DNA from: an uncultured Porphyromonadaceae bacterium | GTDB taxonomy: Bacteria > Bacteroidota > Bacteroidia > Bacteroidales > Muribaculaceae | NCBI GenBank assembly: GCA_902494595.1 | Contig: CABUTY010000079.1 | Span: 1 to 6,497, forward strand | Length of the DNA stretch: 6,497 bases | Reading direction: 5' to 3' | Shown: positions 1 through 5,275 of the stretch, piece by piece | Numbering within the stretch: position 1 is the first letter of the stretch | How the letters are laid out: each line of letters opens with the position of its first letter | The notes under the pieces: generated by a model | The model's database searches: none | Seen by the model: only the letters and a program-made list of their open reading frames with translations | Told to the model about the DNA's origin: nothing | Made by a program: the position numbers and the translations under genes

Positions 1-32
1 CATACGCCACATCAATCCAACCAGATACTTCC

Positions 33-63
33 AAGGGCATGCTCATAAAAGCATGCCCTTCTT
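33..63 (+). terminator. Rho-independent terminator of an upstream gene
   Basis: A perfect 10-bp inverted repeat, AAGGGCATGC (33-42) and GCATGCCCTT (51-60), encloses an 8-base loop and is followed by CTTCTTC. The stem is GC-rich in its middle, but the T-tract is interrupted by C, so it is a moderate rather than ideal terminator. It most likely ends a gene lying to the left of the window. The 32 bases before it have no stop in two of three frames until inside or after the hairpin, so the end of that gene cannot be placed. Confidence 0.7.
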
Positions 64-161
64 CATAACCTACTCGAACCTTAATACATATTAATTAGGG
101 TCTGCAAATCATAACAAAGACTAAAAAGAATAATTTACCGATATTTTTTTCCGTTTGAGCA
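64..161. other. AT-rich intergenic stretch, no gene seen
   Basis: This stretch lies between the upstream terminator and the exbB promoter. It is strongly AT-rich, with a run of seven or more T at about 144-150, and carries no convincing open frame on either strand. It may hold upstream promoter elements or regulator sites, but I see no clear operator palindrome. Confidence 0.6.
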
Positions 162-191
162 TTTGAAATTTCGGAAAAATTGGTAATTTTG
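162..191 (+). promoter_or_regulatory. Bacteroidetes-type promoter for exbB-exbD-exbD-tonB
   Basis: TAATTTTG at 184-191 is an exact match to the Bacteroidetes -7 element TAnnTTTG, and TTTG at 162-165 matches the -33 element with an 18-base spacer, slightly short of the usual 19-21. Transcription would start at roughly 195-200, leaving a leader of about 230 bases before exbB. The motif consensus is established for the primary sigma factor of Bacteroides; its use here is inferred from sequence alone. Confidence 0.65.
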
Positions 192-272
192 CATGTTGGA
201 ACGCGATAGGATGTCGGGAGGGGCCAAAGAAGGACTGACCGATGGATGTGGGACCCGAAGACAGCGTGCTAT

Positions 273-300
273 TATTAACACCCAAGTATTAATACCCAAG
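273..300 (+). repeat. 14-bp tandem direct repeat in the exbB leader
   Basis: TATTAACACCCAAG (273-286) is followed immediately by TATTAATACCCAAG (287-300). The two copies differ at one base (C279 against T293). The repeat unit is not a multiple of three, which fits non-coding sequence. It could be a replication-slippage product or a two-site binding element in the RNA or DNA. Confidence 0.85.
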
Positions 301-353
301 AGAAGCTCAACAGCCGACCTTAGAACCAGGAACTCAAATTATCGAAATCACCT

Positions 354-369
354 GCAGACACAAGTCTGC
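354..369 (+). promoter_or_regulatory. Small hairpin in the exbB leader
   Basis: GCAGAC (354-359) and GTCTGC (364-369) pair perfectly around a four-base ACAA loop, ending 61 bases before the exbB start codon. There is no T-tract after it, so it is not a terminator. It may stabilise the mRNA or act as a protein site, or have no role. Confidence 0.4.
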
Positions 370-430
370 CACGATTAAGGAGATAAACAAACCAACAATA
401 CACAAACAAAACCAAGTTAATCAAAAGATT

Positions 431-1294
431 ATGGAATCTCAGAAACCAATGGCTCCCAAGCCGGCAGCTCCTGCGACGGCAGCTGCGAAAGTCAAGAAAG
501 AAGAAAAGATCAGCAACGTACGCGGTATCCGCAACGCCTTCCTGGTGATTCTGGCGTGTGCAGTGGCAGCTGTATGTATCTTCCTTTTCGCCATGGGAGC
601 ACCCAGCAACTTCGAAGGAGGCACAACCGACGGACATCCTCTGAACCTGGCCGGTACCGTATACAAAGGCGGTTTCATCGTGCCTATTCTGATGACCCTT
701 CTTCTGACGGTAATCGTACTGTCGATAGAGCGTTGGATTGCCATCAGCAGCGCCAGCGGCAAGGGCAACACCACGAAATTCGTTGCCGACATCAAGGCTG
801 ACCTGGCCGCCAACAAGATTGACGCCGCCATGCAGCGCTGCCGCAACCAGAAAGGCTCCGTAGCTTCCGTAGTTTACAACACTCTGGTGAAGTACAAAGA
901 GATGGAAGCCAACGACACCCTGAGCAAAGAGCAGAAGCTCACCACTCTCCGCAATGCCGTAGAGGAGGCTACCGCCCTCGAGATGCCGGGTCTGTCGCAG
1001 AACCTCCCCATCATCGCTACCCTCACCACTCTCGGTACTCTCGTCGGACTTCTCGGTACCGTTATGGGTATGATCAAGTCGTTCCAGGCTCTTGCAGCTT
1101 CCGGTTCGCCTGACTCCACCGAACTCTCCACAGGTATCTCCGAGGCCCTTGTGAACACCGCCTTCGGTATCGCTACCGGTGCCTTCGCCGTTATCTCCTA
1201 CAACTTCTTCACCAACAAGATCGACAACCTCACCTACGCTATCGACGAAATCGGTTTCTCCATCGTAGCTACCTACGCTGCAACCCACAAATAA
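431..1294 (+). CDS. exbB: MotA/TolQ/ExbB-type proton channel protein ExbB
   Basis: This 287-residue protein should form the inner-membrane proton channel that, with ExbD, powers TonB. An Ala/Pro/Lys-rich tail (about 1-30) precedes a hydrophobic segment at 37-55, a second at 82-104, a cytoplasmic helical domain at about 105-190, and two further segments at 192-216 and 236-260. The last two carry the family signature: GLLGTVMGMI (206-215), where T210 matches E. coli ExbB T148, and ISEALVNTAFG (236-246), where E238 and T243 match E176 and T181. The segment at 37-55 is additional to the three helices of E. coli ExbB. The ATG at 431 is preceded by an A-rich leader without Shine-Dalgarno; an in-frame ATG at 449 is an alternative that would shorten only the tail. 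It is first in an operon with exbD-exbD-tonB, 52 bases before the next gene. Its distance from flagellar MotA and TolQ is settled by the adjacent tonB. Confidence 0.93.
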   Translation: MESQKPMAPKPAAPATAAAKVKKEEKISNVRGIRNAFLVILACAVAAVCIFLFAMGAPSNFEGGTTDGHPLNLAGTVYKGGFIVPILMTLLLTVIVLSIERWIAISSASGKGNTTKFVADIKADLAANKIDAAMQRCRNQKGSVASVVYNTLVKYKEMEANDTLSKEQKLTTLRNAVEEATALEMPGLSQNLPIIATLTTLGTLVGLLGTVMGMIKSFQALAASGSPDSTELSTGISEALVNTAFGIATGAFAVISYNFFTNKIDNLTYAIDEIGFSIVATYAATHK

Positions 1295-1346
1295 TCAGTG
1301 GAGAAAGACACTCAACTTGTAAAACCGATTTAAACAGACAGCAAAA

Positions 1347-2072
1347 ATGGGAAGAGTAAAAATAGCCAAGAAGAGCACATTCATCGACATGACGGCGATG
1401 AGTGATGTGACGGTGCTTTTGCTTACCTTCTTCATGCTGACCTCGACCTTCCTTTCAAAGGAGCCTACGCAAGTGATAACCCCGCCCTCGGTATCAACCG
1501 AGAAGGTGCAGGAAACCAACTACGTGCAGGTGCTTCTGAGTCCCGAAGGGAAAGTCTGGCTCTCGATGAACAACGACACCTCCAAGAACTGGAGTAATGA
1601 AAAGATGCGCGCAGCGCTGTTGGACAAAGTGAGCGAGATTTACAACGAGACGCATAAGAACAAGATAAGCTTCACACCGGAGCAGAAATATGCCTTCAGC
1701 AAGATAGGTACCTTCGGCGTGCCGTTGAACCAGATGGGAGCTTTCCTGGATCTGGCCGGCCAGCAGGAGGGACAGACAGCAATGGACAAATGGATGGACG
1801 GTTCTGACGGAAATCCCAACCACACATCGGGTATACCCATTTCATGGAACAAAGACGAGGCCAACCCGACAGAGTTCCAGATGTGGATGAAAGCGATGCG
1901 TCAGACCGACAACGAGAACCTCGCTGCAGCCATCAAGGATGGTTCGGGCGTGGCTATCAAGGCCGACCAGAACACAGCCTTCGACGTTGTGCACATGGTG
2001 ATGGACAACCTCCAGACCATCCATATGAATAAGTTTACGTTATTGACGGCTCTTAAGGGAGAGGAAGAATAA
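1347..2072 (+). CDS. exbD: ExbD-family biopolymer transport protein, copy 1 (long form)
   Basis: ExbD sits in the pore of the ExbB pentamer and couples proton flow to TonB. This 241-residue copy has a short basic cytoplasmic tail, one membrane helix (about 20-37) and a periplasmic domain. The motif DMTAMSDVTVLLLTFFML (14-31) is the ExbD hallmark; D20 corresponds to the proton-carrying D25 of E. coli ExbD. A first periplasmic strand (YVQVLLSPEGKVWLSM, 59-74) and the closing segment VAIKADQNTAFDVVHMVMDN (202-221) match the ends of the ExbD fold. Between them, residues about 98-195 form an insert not found in the roughly 140-residue E. coli protein, including GTFGVPLNQMGAFL (121-134) and the stretch around GIPISW (162-167). 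Comparable inserts are familiar in Bacteroidetes ExbD. The stop codon lies four bases before the next exbD start, so the two are probably translationally coupled. Confidence 0.9.
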   Translation: MGRVKIAKKSTFIDMTAMSDVTVLLLTFFMLTSTFLSKEPTQVITPPSVSTEKVQETNYVQVLLSPEGKVWLSMNNDTSKNWSNEKMRAALLDKVSEIYNETHKNKISFTPEQKYAFSKIGTFGVPLNQMGAFLDLAGQQEGQTAMDKWMDGSDGNPNHTSGIPISWNKDEANPTEFQMWMKAMRQTDNENLAAAIKDGSGVAIKADQNTAFDVVHMVMDNLQTIHMNKFTLLTALKGEEE

Positions 2073-2076
2073 GAAA

Positions 2077-2853
2077 ATGGCAGAAGTTCAGCAAAACGAC
2101 GGCGGCGGCAAGAAAAAAGGCGCCCAGAAAAAGATGCAGATCAGGGTGGACTTTACCCCCATGGTCGACATGAACATGTTGCTCATTACGTTCTTCATGC
2201 TCTGTACGACAATGATCAAATCTCAAACATTGACAATCGCCTTGCCCTCCAACGAGAAGGTAGACAACGTTGAGAACATGTCGCAGGCATCGGCCGACGA
2301 TGCAGTGACCATCATTCTCGACGCCAAGCGCAAAACCGGCTCGTTCGAAGTAGACACAGTCAACGGCAAGGTGGTTCCCGTGGTTTACTACTACTTCGGG
2401 AAGCCTGGCGGCGAAGCCGGCCTCGGCTCGACTCCCGAATCAGTGGCAGCCAACAACAACCTTCAGGAATCTGAGTTCCTCAGCAACGACGAGAAATCAG
2501 GCAAAGCACGCGGCATCCGCGAGATTATCCAGCAGCGTAACAAAGACGTGCTCGAGAAAATCACGGAGCTGAAGAAAAAGTACGCCGACGGCGGTTTCGG
2601 CAGCCTTGAGACCAAGGAAGGTCGCGAGAAAGCCCAGGCCAAATACGACGAAGAGGCTTCAAAAGTCCGCAAGGACGAGAACCTCAAAAAGCCTGTAATC
2701 ATTATCAAATCGACTCCCCAGGCTTCCTACGGCAGCCTCGTCTCGGTGCTCGACGAAATGCAGATCAACTCGATTTCCAAGTATCAGATCGATAACATGA
2801 CGAAAGCCGACTCCACTATGGTGATCGACTATCAGAACCGTCATCATAAGTAA
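2077..2853 (+). CDS. exbD: ExbD-family biopolymer transport protein, copy 2 (long, Lys/Glu-rich insert)
   Basis: A second, diverged ExbD of 258 residues. A Gly/Lys-rich cytoplasmic tail (1-20) leads into VDFTPMVDMNMLLITFFML (24-42), in which D31 is the counterpart of E. coli D25; the helix spans about 32-48. The periplasmic part starts with strand-like LTIALPS (52-58) and ends with PVIIIKSTPQASYGSLVSVL (206-225), the usual C-terminal ExbD pattern. The intervening residues about 95-203 contain a charged, probably helical Lys/Glu-rich region (about 140-203) unlike the insert of copy 1, so this is not a recent duplicate. The start lies four bases after the copy 1 stop. The purine run AAGGGAGAGGAAG (2055-2067) is Shine-Dalgarno-like, but also encodes the end of copy 1 and ends nine bases before the ATG, so its role is uncertain. 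It probably pairs with copy 1 inside one ExbB pentamer. Confidence 0.9.
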   Translation: MAEVQQNDGGGKKKGAQKKMQIRVDFTPMVDMNMLLITFFMLCTTMIKSQTLTIALPSNEKVDNVENMSQASADDAVTIILDAKRKTGSFEVDTVNGKVVPVVYYYFGKPGGEAGLGSTPESVAANNNLQESEFLSNDEKSGKARGIREIIQQRNKDVLEKITELKKKYADGGFGSLETKEGREKAQAKYDEEASKVRKDENLKKPVIIIKSTPQASYGSLVSVLDEMQINSISKYQIDNMTKADSTMVIDYQNRHHK

Positions 2854-2889
2854 TGTTGGATTTATTAACCTTTAAAGCAAGCAGAAAAA

Positions 2890-3759
2890 ATGGCTAAAAG
2901 TAGTGTAGATCTGACATCACGCGCATGGAATGACCTGATATTCGAAGGCAAGAACAAAGACTTCGGAGCCTACCAGATAAGAAAACAGAGCGACAAGCGT
3001 CACAATATGGCTATGCTCTATATGCTTATCGGACTGGTAGTAGTGTTCTTCCTGATTCTGGGTTATAGCAAATACTCCGACTATCGTGCCGAGCAGAAGG
3101 CTCTCGAGCTGAAGGAACAGCGCGAGAAGATGATGCAGGCTCAGATGGCCGAGCAGGAAGCCGAGCCCGAGGAAGAGGAAGTGGAAGAACAGAAGTTCGA
3201 ACAGCCTGAAGTGGAAGTACCCGAAGAGGTTCTGGCCACCGTACAGGTAACCCAGATAGCAATCGTTGACGCCGACAAGGTGAAAAACGAGGTAATGGAT
3301 ATGGATACCCAGAAAGAGGACAACACCGCCCGCGGCGTTGTGACTCAGGAAGGTAGCGACGACGCCGACAAATTCAAGGCCGTGCAGGAACAGGTTGTGG
3401 TCAAGGAACCGGAGCCTGAGGTAAAGCACAAAGAAGAGGAAATCTTCGTGGCTGTAGAGCAGCAGGCCGAGTTCCCCGGCGGTCAGGCTGCCCTTATGAA
3501 GTGGCTTTCCAACAATATCCGCTATCCCGAATCGGCTCAGCAGAACGACATCCAGGGTCGCGTTATAGTGAAGTTCGTGGTTGAGAAAGATGGTTCCATC
3601 GGCAATGCCACCATCCTCAAGGGTGTGGACAGAGATCTTGACCGCGAAGCTATCAGAGTCGTTAAGAAGATGCCCAAATGGCAGCCCGGCAAGAACAATG
3701 GTGTAGCCGTTCGTTCTTACTTCAACCTGCCTGTAACCTTCAGACTCCAGAACCAGTAA
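2890..3759 (+). CDS. tonB: Energy transducer TonB
   Basis: TonB spans the periplasm and passes energy from the ExbB-ExbD motor to outer-membrane TonB-dependent receptors. The 289-residue product begins with a cytoplasmic segment containing LIFEGKNKDFGAYQIRK (16-32), a common N-terminal motif of Bacteroidetes TonB proteins. One membrane anchor follows (about 41-59), then a very acidic Glu-rich, Pro-poor linker (about 68-115), a further linker to about 190, and a C-terminal TonB domain (about 193-287). That domain shows FPGGQAALMKWL (195-206), NIRYPESA (209-216), IQGRVIVKFVVEKDG (221-235), the LDREA-RV helix (250-256), MPKWQPGK (261-268) and PVTFRL (281-286), all family landmarks. No histidine lies inside the membrane helix; the nearest is H38 at its edge, unlike the H20 of E. 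coli TonB. It is 36 bases after exbD copy 2 and last in the operon, since a strong terminator follows. Confidence 0.95.
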   Translation: MAKSSVDLTSRAWNDLIFEGKNKDFGAYQIRKQSDKRHNMAMLYMLIGLVVVFFLILGYSKYSDYRAEQKALELKEQREKMMQAQMAEQEAEPEEEEVEEQKFEQPEVEVPEEVLATVQVTQIAIVDADKVKNEVMDMDTQKEDNTARGVVTQEGSDDADKFKAVQEQVVVKEPEPEVKHKEEEIFVAVEQQAEFPGGQAALMKWLSNNIRYPESAQQNDIQGRVIVKFVVEKDGSIGNATILKGVDRDLDREAIRVVKKMPKWQPGKNNGVAVRSYFNLPVTFRLQNQ

Positions 3760-3781
3760 ATTACTGAGATTCTCCATATCG

Positions 3782-3822
3782 GGAAGAGGATGGTTTAAAC
3801 GAACTGTCCTCTTCCTTTTTTT
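3782..3822 (+). terminator. Strong intrinsic terminator after tonB
   Basis: GGAAGAGGA (3782-3790) pairs with TCCTCTTCC (3807-3815); the stem continues inward through G-U and A-T/G-C pairs to about 15 bp with a four-base AAAC loop (3797-3800). Seven T residues follow at 3816-3822. This should end the exbB-exbD-exbD-tonB transcript and insulate it from the second unit. Confidence 0.93.
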
Positions 3823-3858
3823 ATATCCCCGTTATTTAATCTTTTATATTCTCCGTTA

Positions 3859-3889
3859 TTGCACCGGTCGGAATTTTTAGTTAATTTTA
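3859..3889 (+). promoter_or_regulatory. Predicted promoter of the small-membrane-protein/PstS-like/TPR unit
   Basis: TTG at 3859-3861 and TAATTTTA at 3882-3889 are separated by 20 bases. The downstream box matches the Bacteroidetes -7 consensus TAnnTTTG except for its last base, and the spacing is normal. Its position just after the tonB terminator makes it the likely start of the second transcript, at roughly 3895-3900. A 16-codon frame (3898-3948) begins at about that point. Confidence 0.55.
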
Positions 3890-3968
3890 CAATTCAAATG
3901 GCAAACGACCTCATGAACCCAAAATTACTCCAATTGTTAAATAAATAGAAACCAAAAACATTAAAGTT

Positions 3969-4181
3969 ATGAAGGGAAATGAAGATAATCGTCAGGGGAT
4001 GCCCAAAGGAGGGCGACTGGCTTTCGGGATTCTTATGATATTCGTATACGTAGGAATGGGGCTGCTGTTCATCTTCAACGTGTTCAATATTGACAGCCGG
4101 GCATTCAGCTGCGTCATCGGCGGCGTGCTGTGTGCCTATGGCGTATGGCGCGGATACCGTCTATACCGGGGCTGGAATTAG
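3969..4181 (+). CDS. Small inner-membrane protein with two transmembrane helices, function unknown
   Basis: I do not recognise this 70-residue protein by family. It has a hydrophilic N-terminus with several basic residues (K2, R8, K13, R16), a hydrophobic helix at about 18-39, a very short loop containing NIDSR (40-44), a second helix at about 45-60 rich in Gly, and a basic Arg/Tyr/Trp end (R61, R64, R67). By the positive-inside rule both ends should be cytoplasmic, giving a helical hairpin in the inner membrane. The ATG at 3969 follows an A-rich leader; M11 is a less likely alternative. It is 60 bases before the PstS-like gene and has its own predicted promoter upstream, so it probably leads an operon with the PstS-like and TPR genes. 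Small two-helix proteins next to membrane complexes are often accessory subunits, but nothing here proves which complex. Confidence 0.75.
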   Translation: MKGNEDNRQGMPKGGRLAFGILMIFVYVGMGLLFIFNVFNIDSRAFSCVIGGVLCAYGVWRGYRLYRGWN

Positions 4182-4193
4182 AATCAGCCACAA

Positions 4194-4212
4194 CCCTCTC
4201 TCCCTCCCTTTC
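4194..4212 (+). other. 19-base pure pyrimidine tract between two genes
   Basis: Positions 4194-4212 contain only C and T, in the 60-base gap before the PstS-like gene. No hairpin or -7/-33 pair accompanies it, so I see neither terminator nor promoter here. The other strand reads as a purine run with three GGG blocks. Confidence 0.6.
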
Positions 4213-4241
4213 AATCTCTTAATAAACATCACTTTACGATT

Positions 4242-5246
4242 ATGAAAAGAATAAGGACGGGATTGCTTCTGTTGGCCTGTCTGGCCATGATAGGCGCCGC
4301 ATCGTGCGGCAAAATCAAGAAAGGCGAATACGCCAAGGGAAGCGCCACCATATTTTGCGACGACGGATTCAAGAACATTCTTGAAGAAGAGATAGAAGTG
4401 TTCGAATATTCCTATCCCGGGAGTTCGATAATCCCGTTCTATGTCGACGAACAGTCGGCCATCGACACTTTGATGGCCGACGGCACCCAGGCAATAATAG
4501 TGACGCGGGAACTCACCAAGGAACAGATACGGTACATGAAGGACAAATTCAAGCGGGTGGTACGCACTCGTCCGATAGCCGTGGATGCCGTGGCGCTCAT
4601 CACCAACAAGAGCAACGATGTACAGTCGCTCTCGATGACCGAGATCGGAGAACTTCTCAATGGCAAGAAGACCCGCTGGACCGACTTTGGCGGCAACGAC
4701 ACCACTGCCGTAAGGATAGTGTTCGACAATGCCGGCTCGTCGACGGTAAGCTATATGCGCGATACCTTCCTGCCCGCCGGCGCCAAGATTTCCGACAATC
4801 CCCATGCCTTCGCGCAGAAAAACAATGCGGCGGTATTCGACGTAGTCAAGAAAGACAAGAACGCCCTGGGTATCATCAGCGTAAGCTGGCTCGGCGACGA
4901 CCTCAGCCTTGCCCAGAATGTGCCAGTCGACAAACGTTATGAAGATTATCAGAATCAAAATGATACCATTGCCACTAAACTAACTACCGCCGTCAATGTC
5001 TTAAAAATAAGCAACCCTACGGAAAAGAACGACTTCGACCCCGTTGCATATAAGCCTTATCAGGTATATATCAATTCGGGAGAATATCCGTTATTTAGAA
5101 AGGTCTACATGATATCGACGGCCTCCAACTCGACGGTACTGTATAGCTTCTATACCTTCGTAACGGGATTTGCGGGTCAGAAAATCATTAGCCGCACGGG
5201 CATTTTACCCTACAACGTAAGCGCCCGGGTTGTGGAACTGAAATAG
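4242..5246 (+). CDS. PstS-like periplasmic substrate-binding lipoprotein
   Basis: A 334-residue exported lipoprotein with the type-II periplasmic-binding-protein fold of the PstS group (PBP_like_2). The signal peptide (1-21) has a basic start (KRIR), a Leu-rich core and the lipobox AASC with C22 as lipidated residue; the following GKIKKG has no acidic surface-export signal, so it probably stays in the periplasm. Fold landmarks are GSATIFCDDGF (33-43), IIVTRELTKEQ (85-95), RPIAVDAVALITNKSN (110-125), LSMTEIGELLNGK (130-142), NAGSSTVSYM (163-172), ALGIISVSWLG (208-218), YPLFRKVYMIS (282-292) and the GQKII-GILP end (312-323). GSST at 165-168 stands where PstS proteins have the ligand-contacting GSGT. 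No pstA, pstB or pstC is in view, so a phosphate-import role is doubtful; the name may reflect fold only. Tandem stops TAG-TGA end the gene, 26 bases before the TPR gene. Residues about 230-290 are coded by notably AT-rich sequence. Confidence 0.88.
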   Translation: MKRIRTGLLLLACLAMIGAASCGKIKKGEYAKGSATIFCDDGFKNILEEEIEVFEYSYPGSSIIPFYVDEQSAIDTLMADGTQAIIVTRELTKEQIRYMKDKFKRVVRTRPIAVDAVALITNKSNDVQSLSMTEIGELLNGKKTRWTDFGGNDTTAVRIVFDNAGSSTVSYMRDTFLPAGAKISDNPHAFAQKNNAAVFDVVKKDKNALGIISVSWLGDDLSLAQNVPVDKRYEDYQNQNDTIATKLTTAVNVLKISNPTEKNDFDPVAYKPYQVYINSGEYPLFRKVYMISTASNSTVLYSFYTFVTGFAGQKIISRTGILPYNVSARVVELK

Positions 5247-5253
5247 TGAGAAT

Positions 5254-5275
5254 AACAAGATATGAACAAGATATG
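5254..5275 (+). repeat. Exact 11-bp tandem repeat spanning the TPR gene start
   Basis: AACAAGATATG occurs twice back to back (5254-5264 and 5265-5275). Each copy ends in ATG. The first ATG (5262) opens only MNKI and stops at a TGA (5274-5276) that overlaps the second ATG as ATGA. The second ATG (5273) opens the long TPR frame with a signal peptide, so it is the real start. Confidence 0.9.

Larger units (their letters stand above)
199..430 (+). promoter_or_regulatory. Long 5' untranslated leader of the exbB operon
   Basis: About 230 bases separate the predicted transcription start from the exbB ATG. The leader contains a near-perfect 14-bp tandem repeat (273-300), a small perfect hairpin (354-369) and an A/C-rich, G-poor final stretch (about 381-430) that should be unstructured and suit initiation without a Shine-Dalgarno sequence. 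I do not recognise a known riboswitch or attenuator. A 61-codon frame (193-378) crosses it but looks non-coding. The length leaves room for post-transcriptional control of the TonB motor, which is inference. Confidence 0.45.

Noticed and set aside
193..378. A 61-codon open frame on the + strand in the exbB leader
   Set aside because: Its composition is Arg/Thr/Asn/Gln-rich without hydrophobic core, signal or motif, and a 14-bp tandem repeat (not a multiple of three) lies inside it. It is better read as leader RNA.
199..430. A known riboswitch in the exbB leader
   Set aside because: I could not fit the conserved core of any riboswitch class I know; only a short hairpin and a tandem repeat are visible.
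320..1288. Long minus-strand open frame opposite exbB
   Set aside because: Exbb on the + strand has unmistakable family motifs; the opposite product is a Gly/Val/His-rich low-information sequence typical of antisense frames in codon-biased genes.
2917..3777. Long minus-strand open frame opposite tonB
   Set aside because: Complement of the Glu-rich linker gives Leu/Phe-rich runs that look like membrane segments but are only the antisense of GAG/GAA codons.
4182..4241. A separate promoter or terminator before the PstS-like gene
   Set aside because: There is no inverted repeat with a T-tract and no TAnnTTTG box with a -33 partner, so the small gene and the PstS-like gene are read as one unit.
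4161..4958. Minus-strand open frame opposite the PstS-like gene
   Set aside because: The + strand carries a lipobox and PstS-type motifs throughout; the antisense frame has no recognisable domain.
4242..5246. Naming the lipoprotein gene pstS and assigning phosphate import
   Set aside because: No pstA, pstB, pstC or phoU is present in the window, and the ligand loop reads GSST instead of GSGT. Fold membership is supported, the transport role is not.
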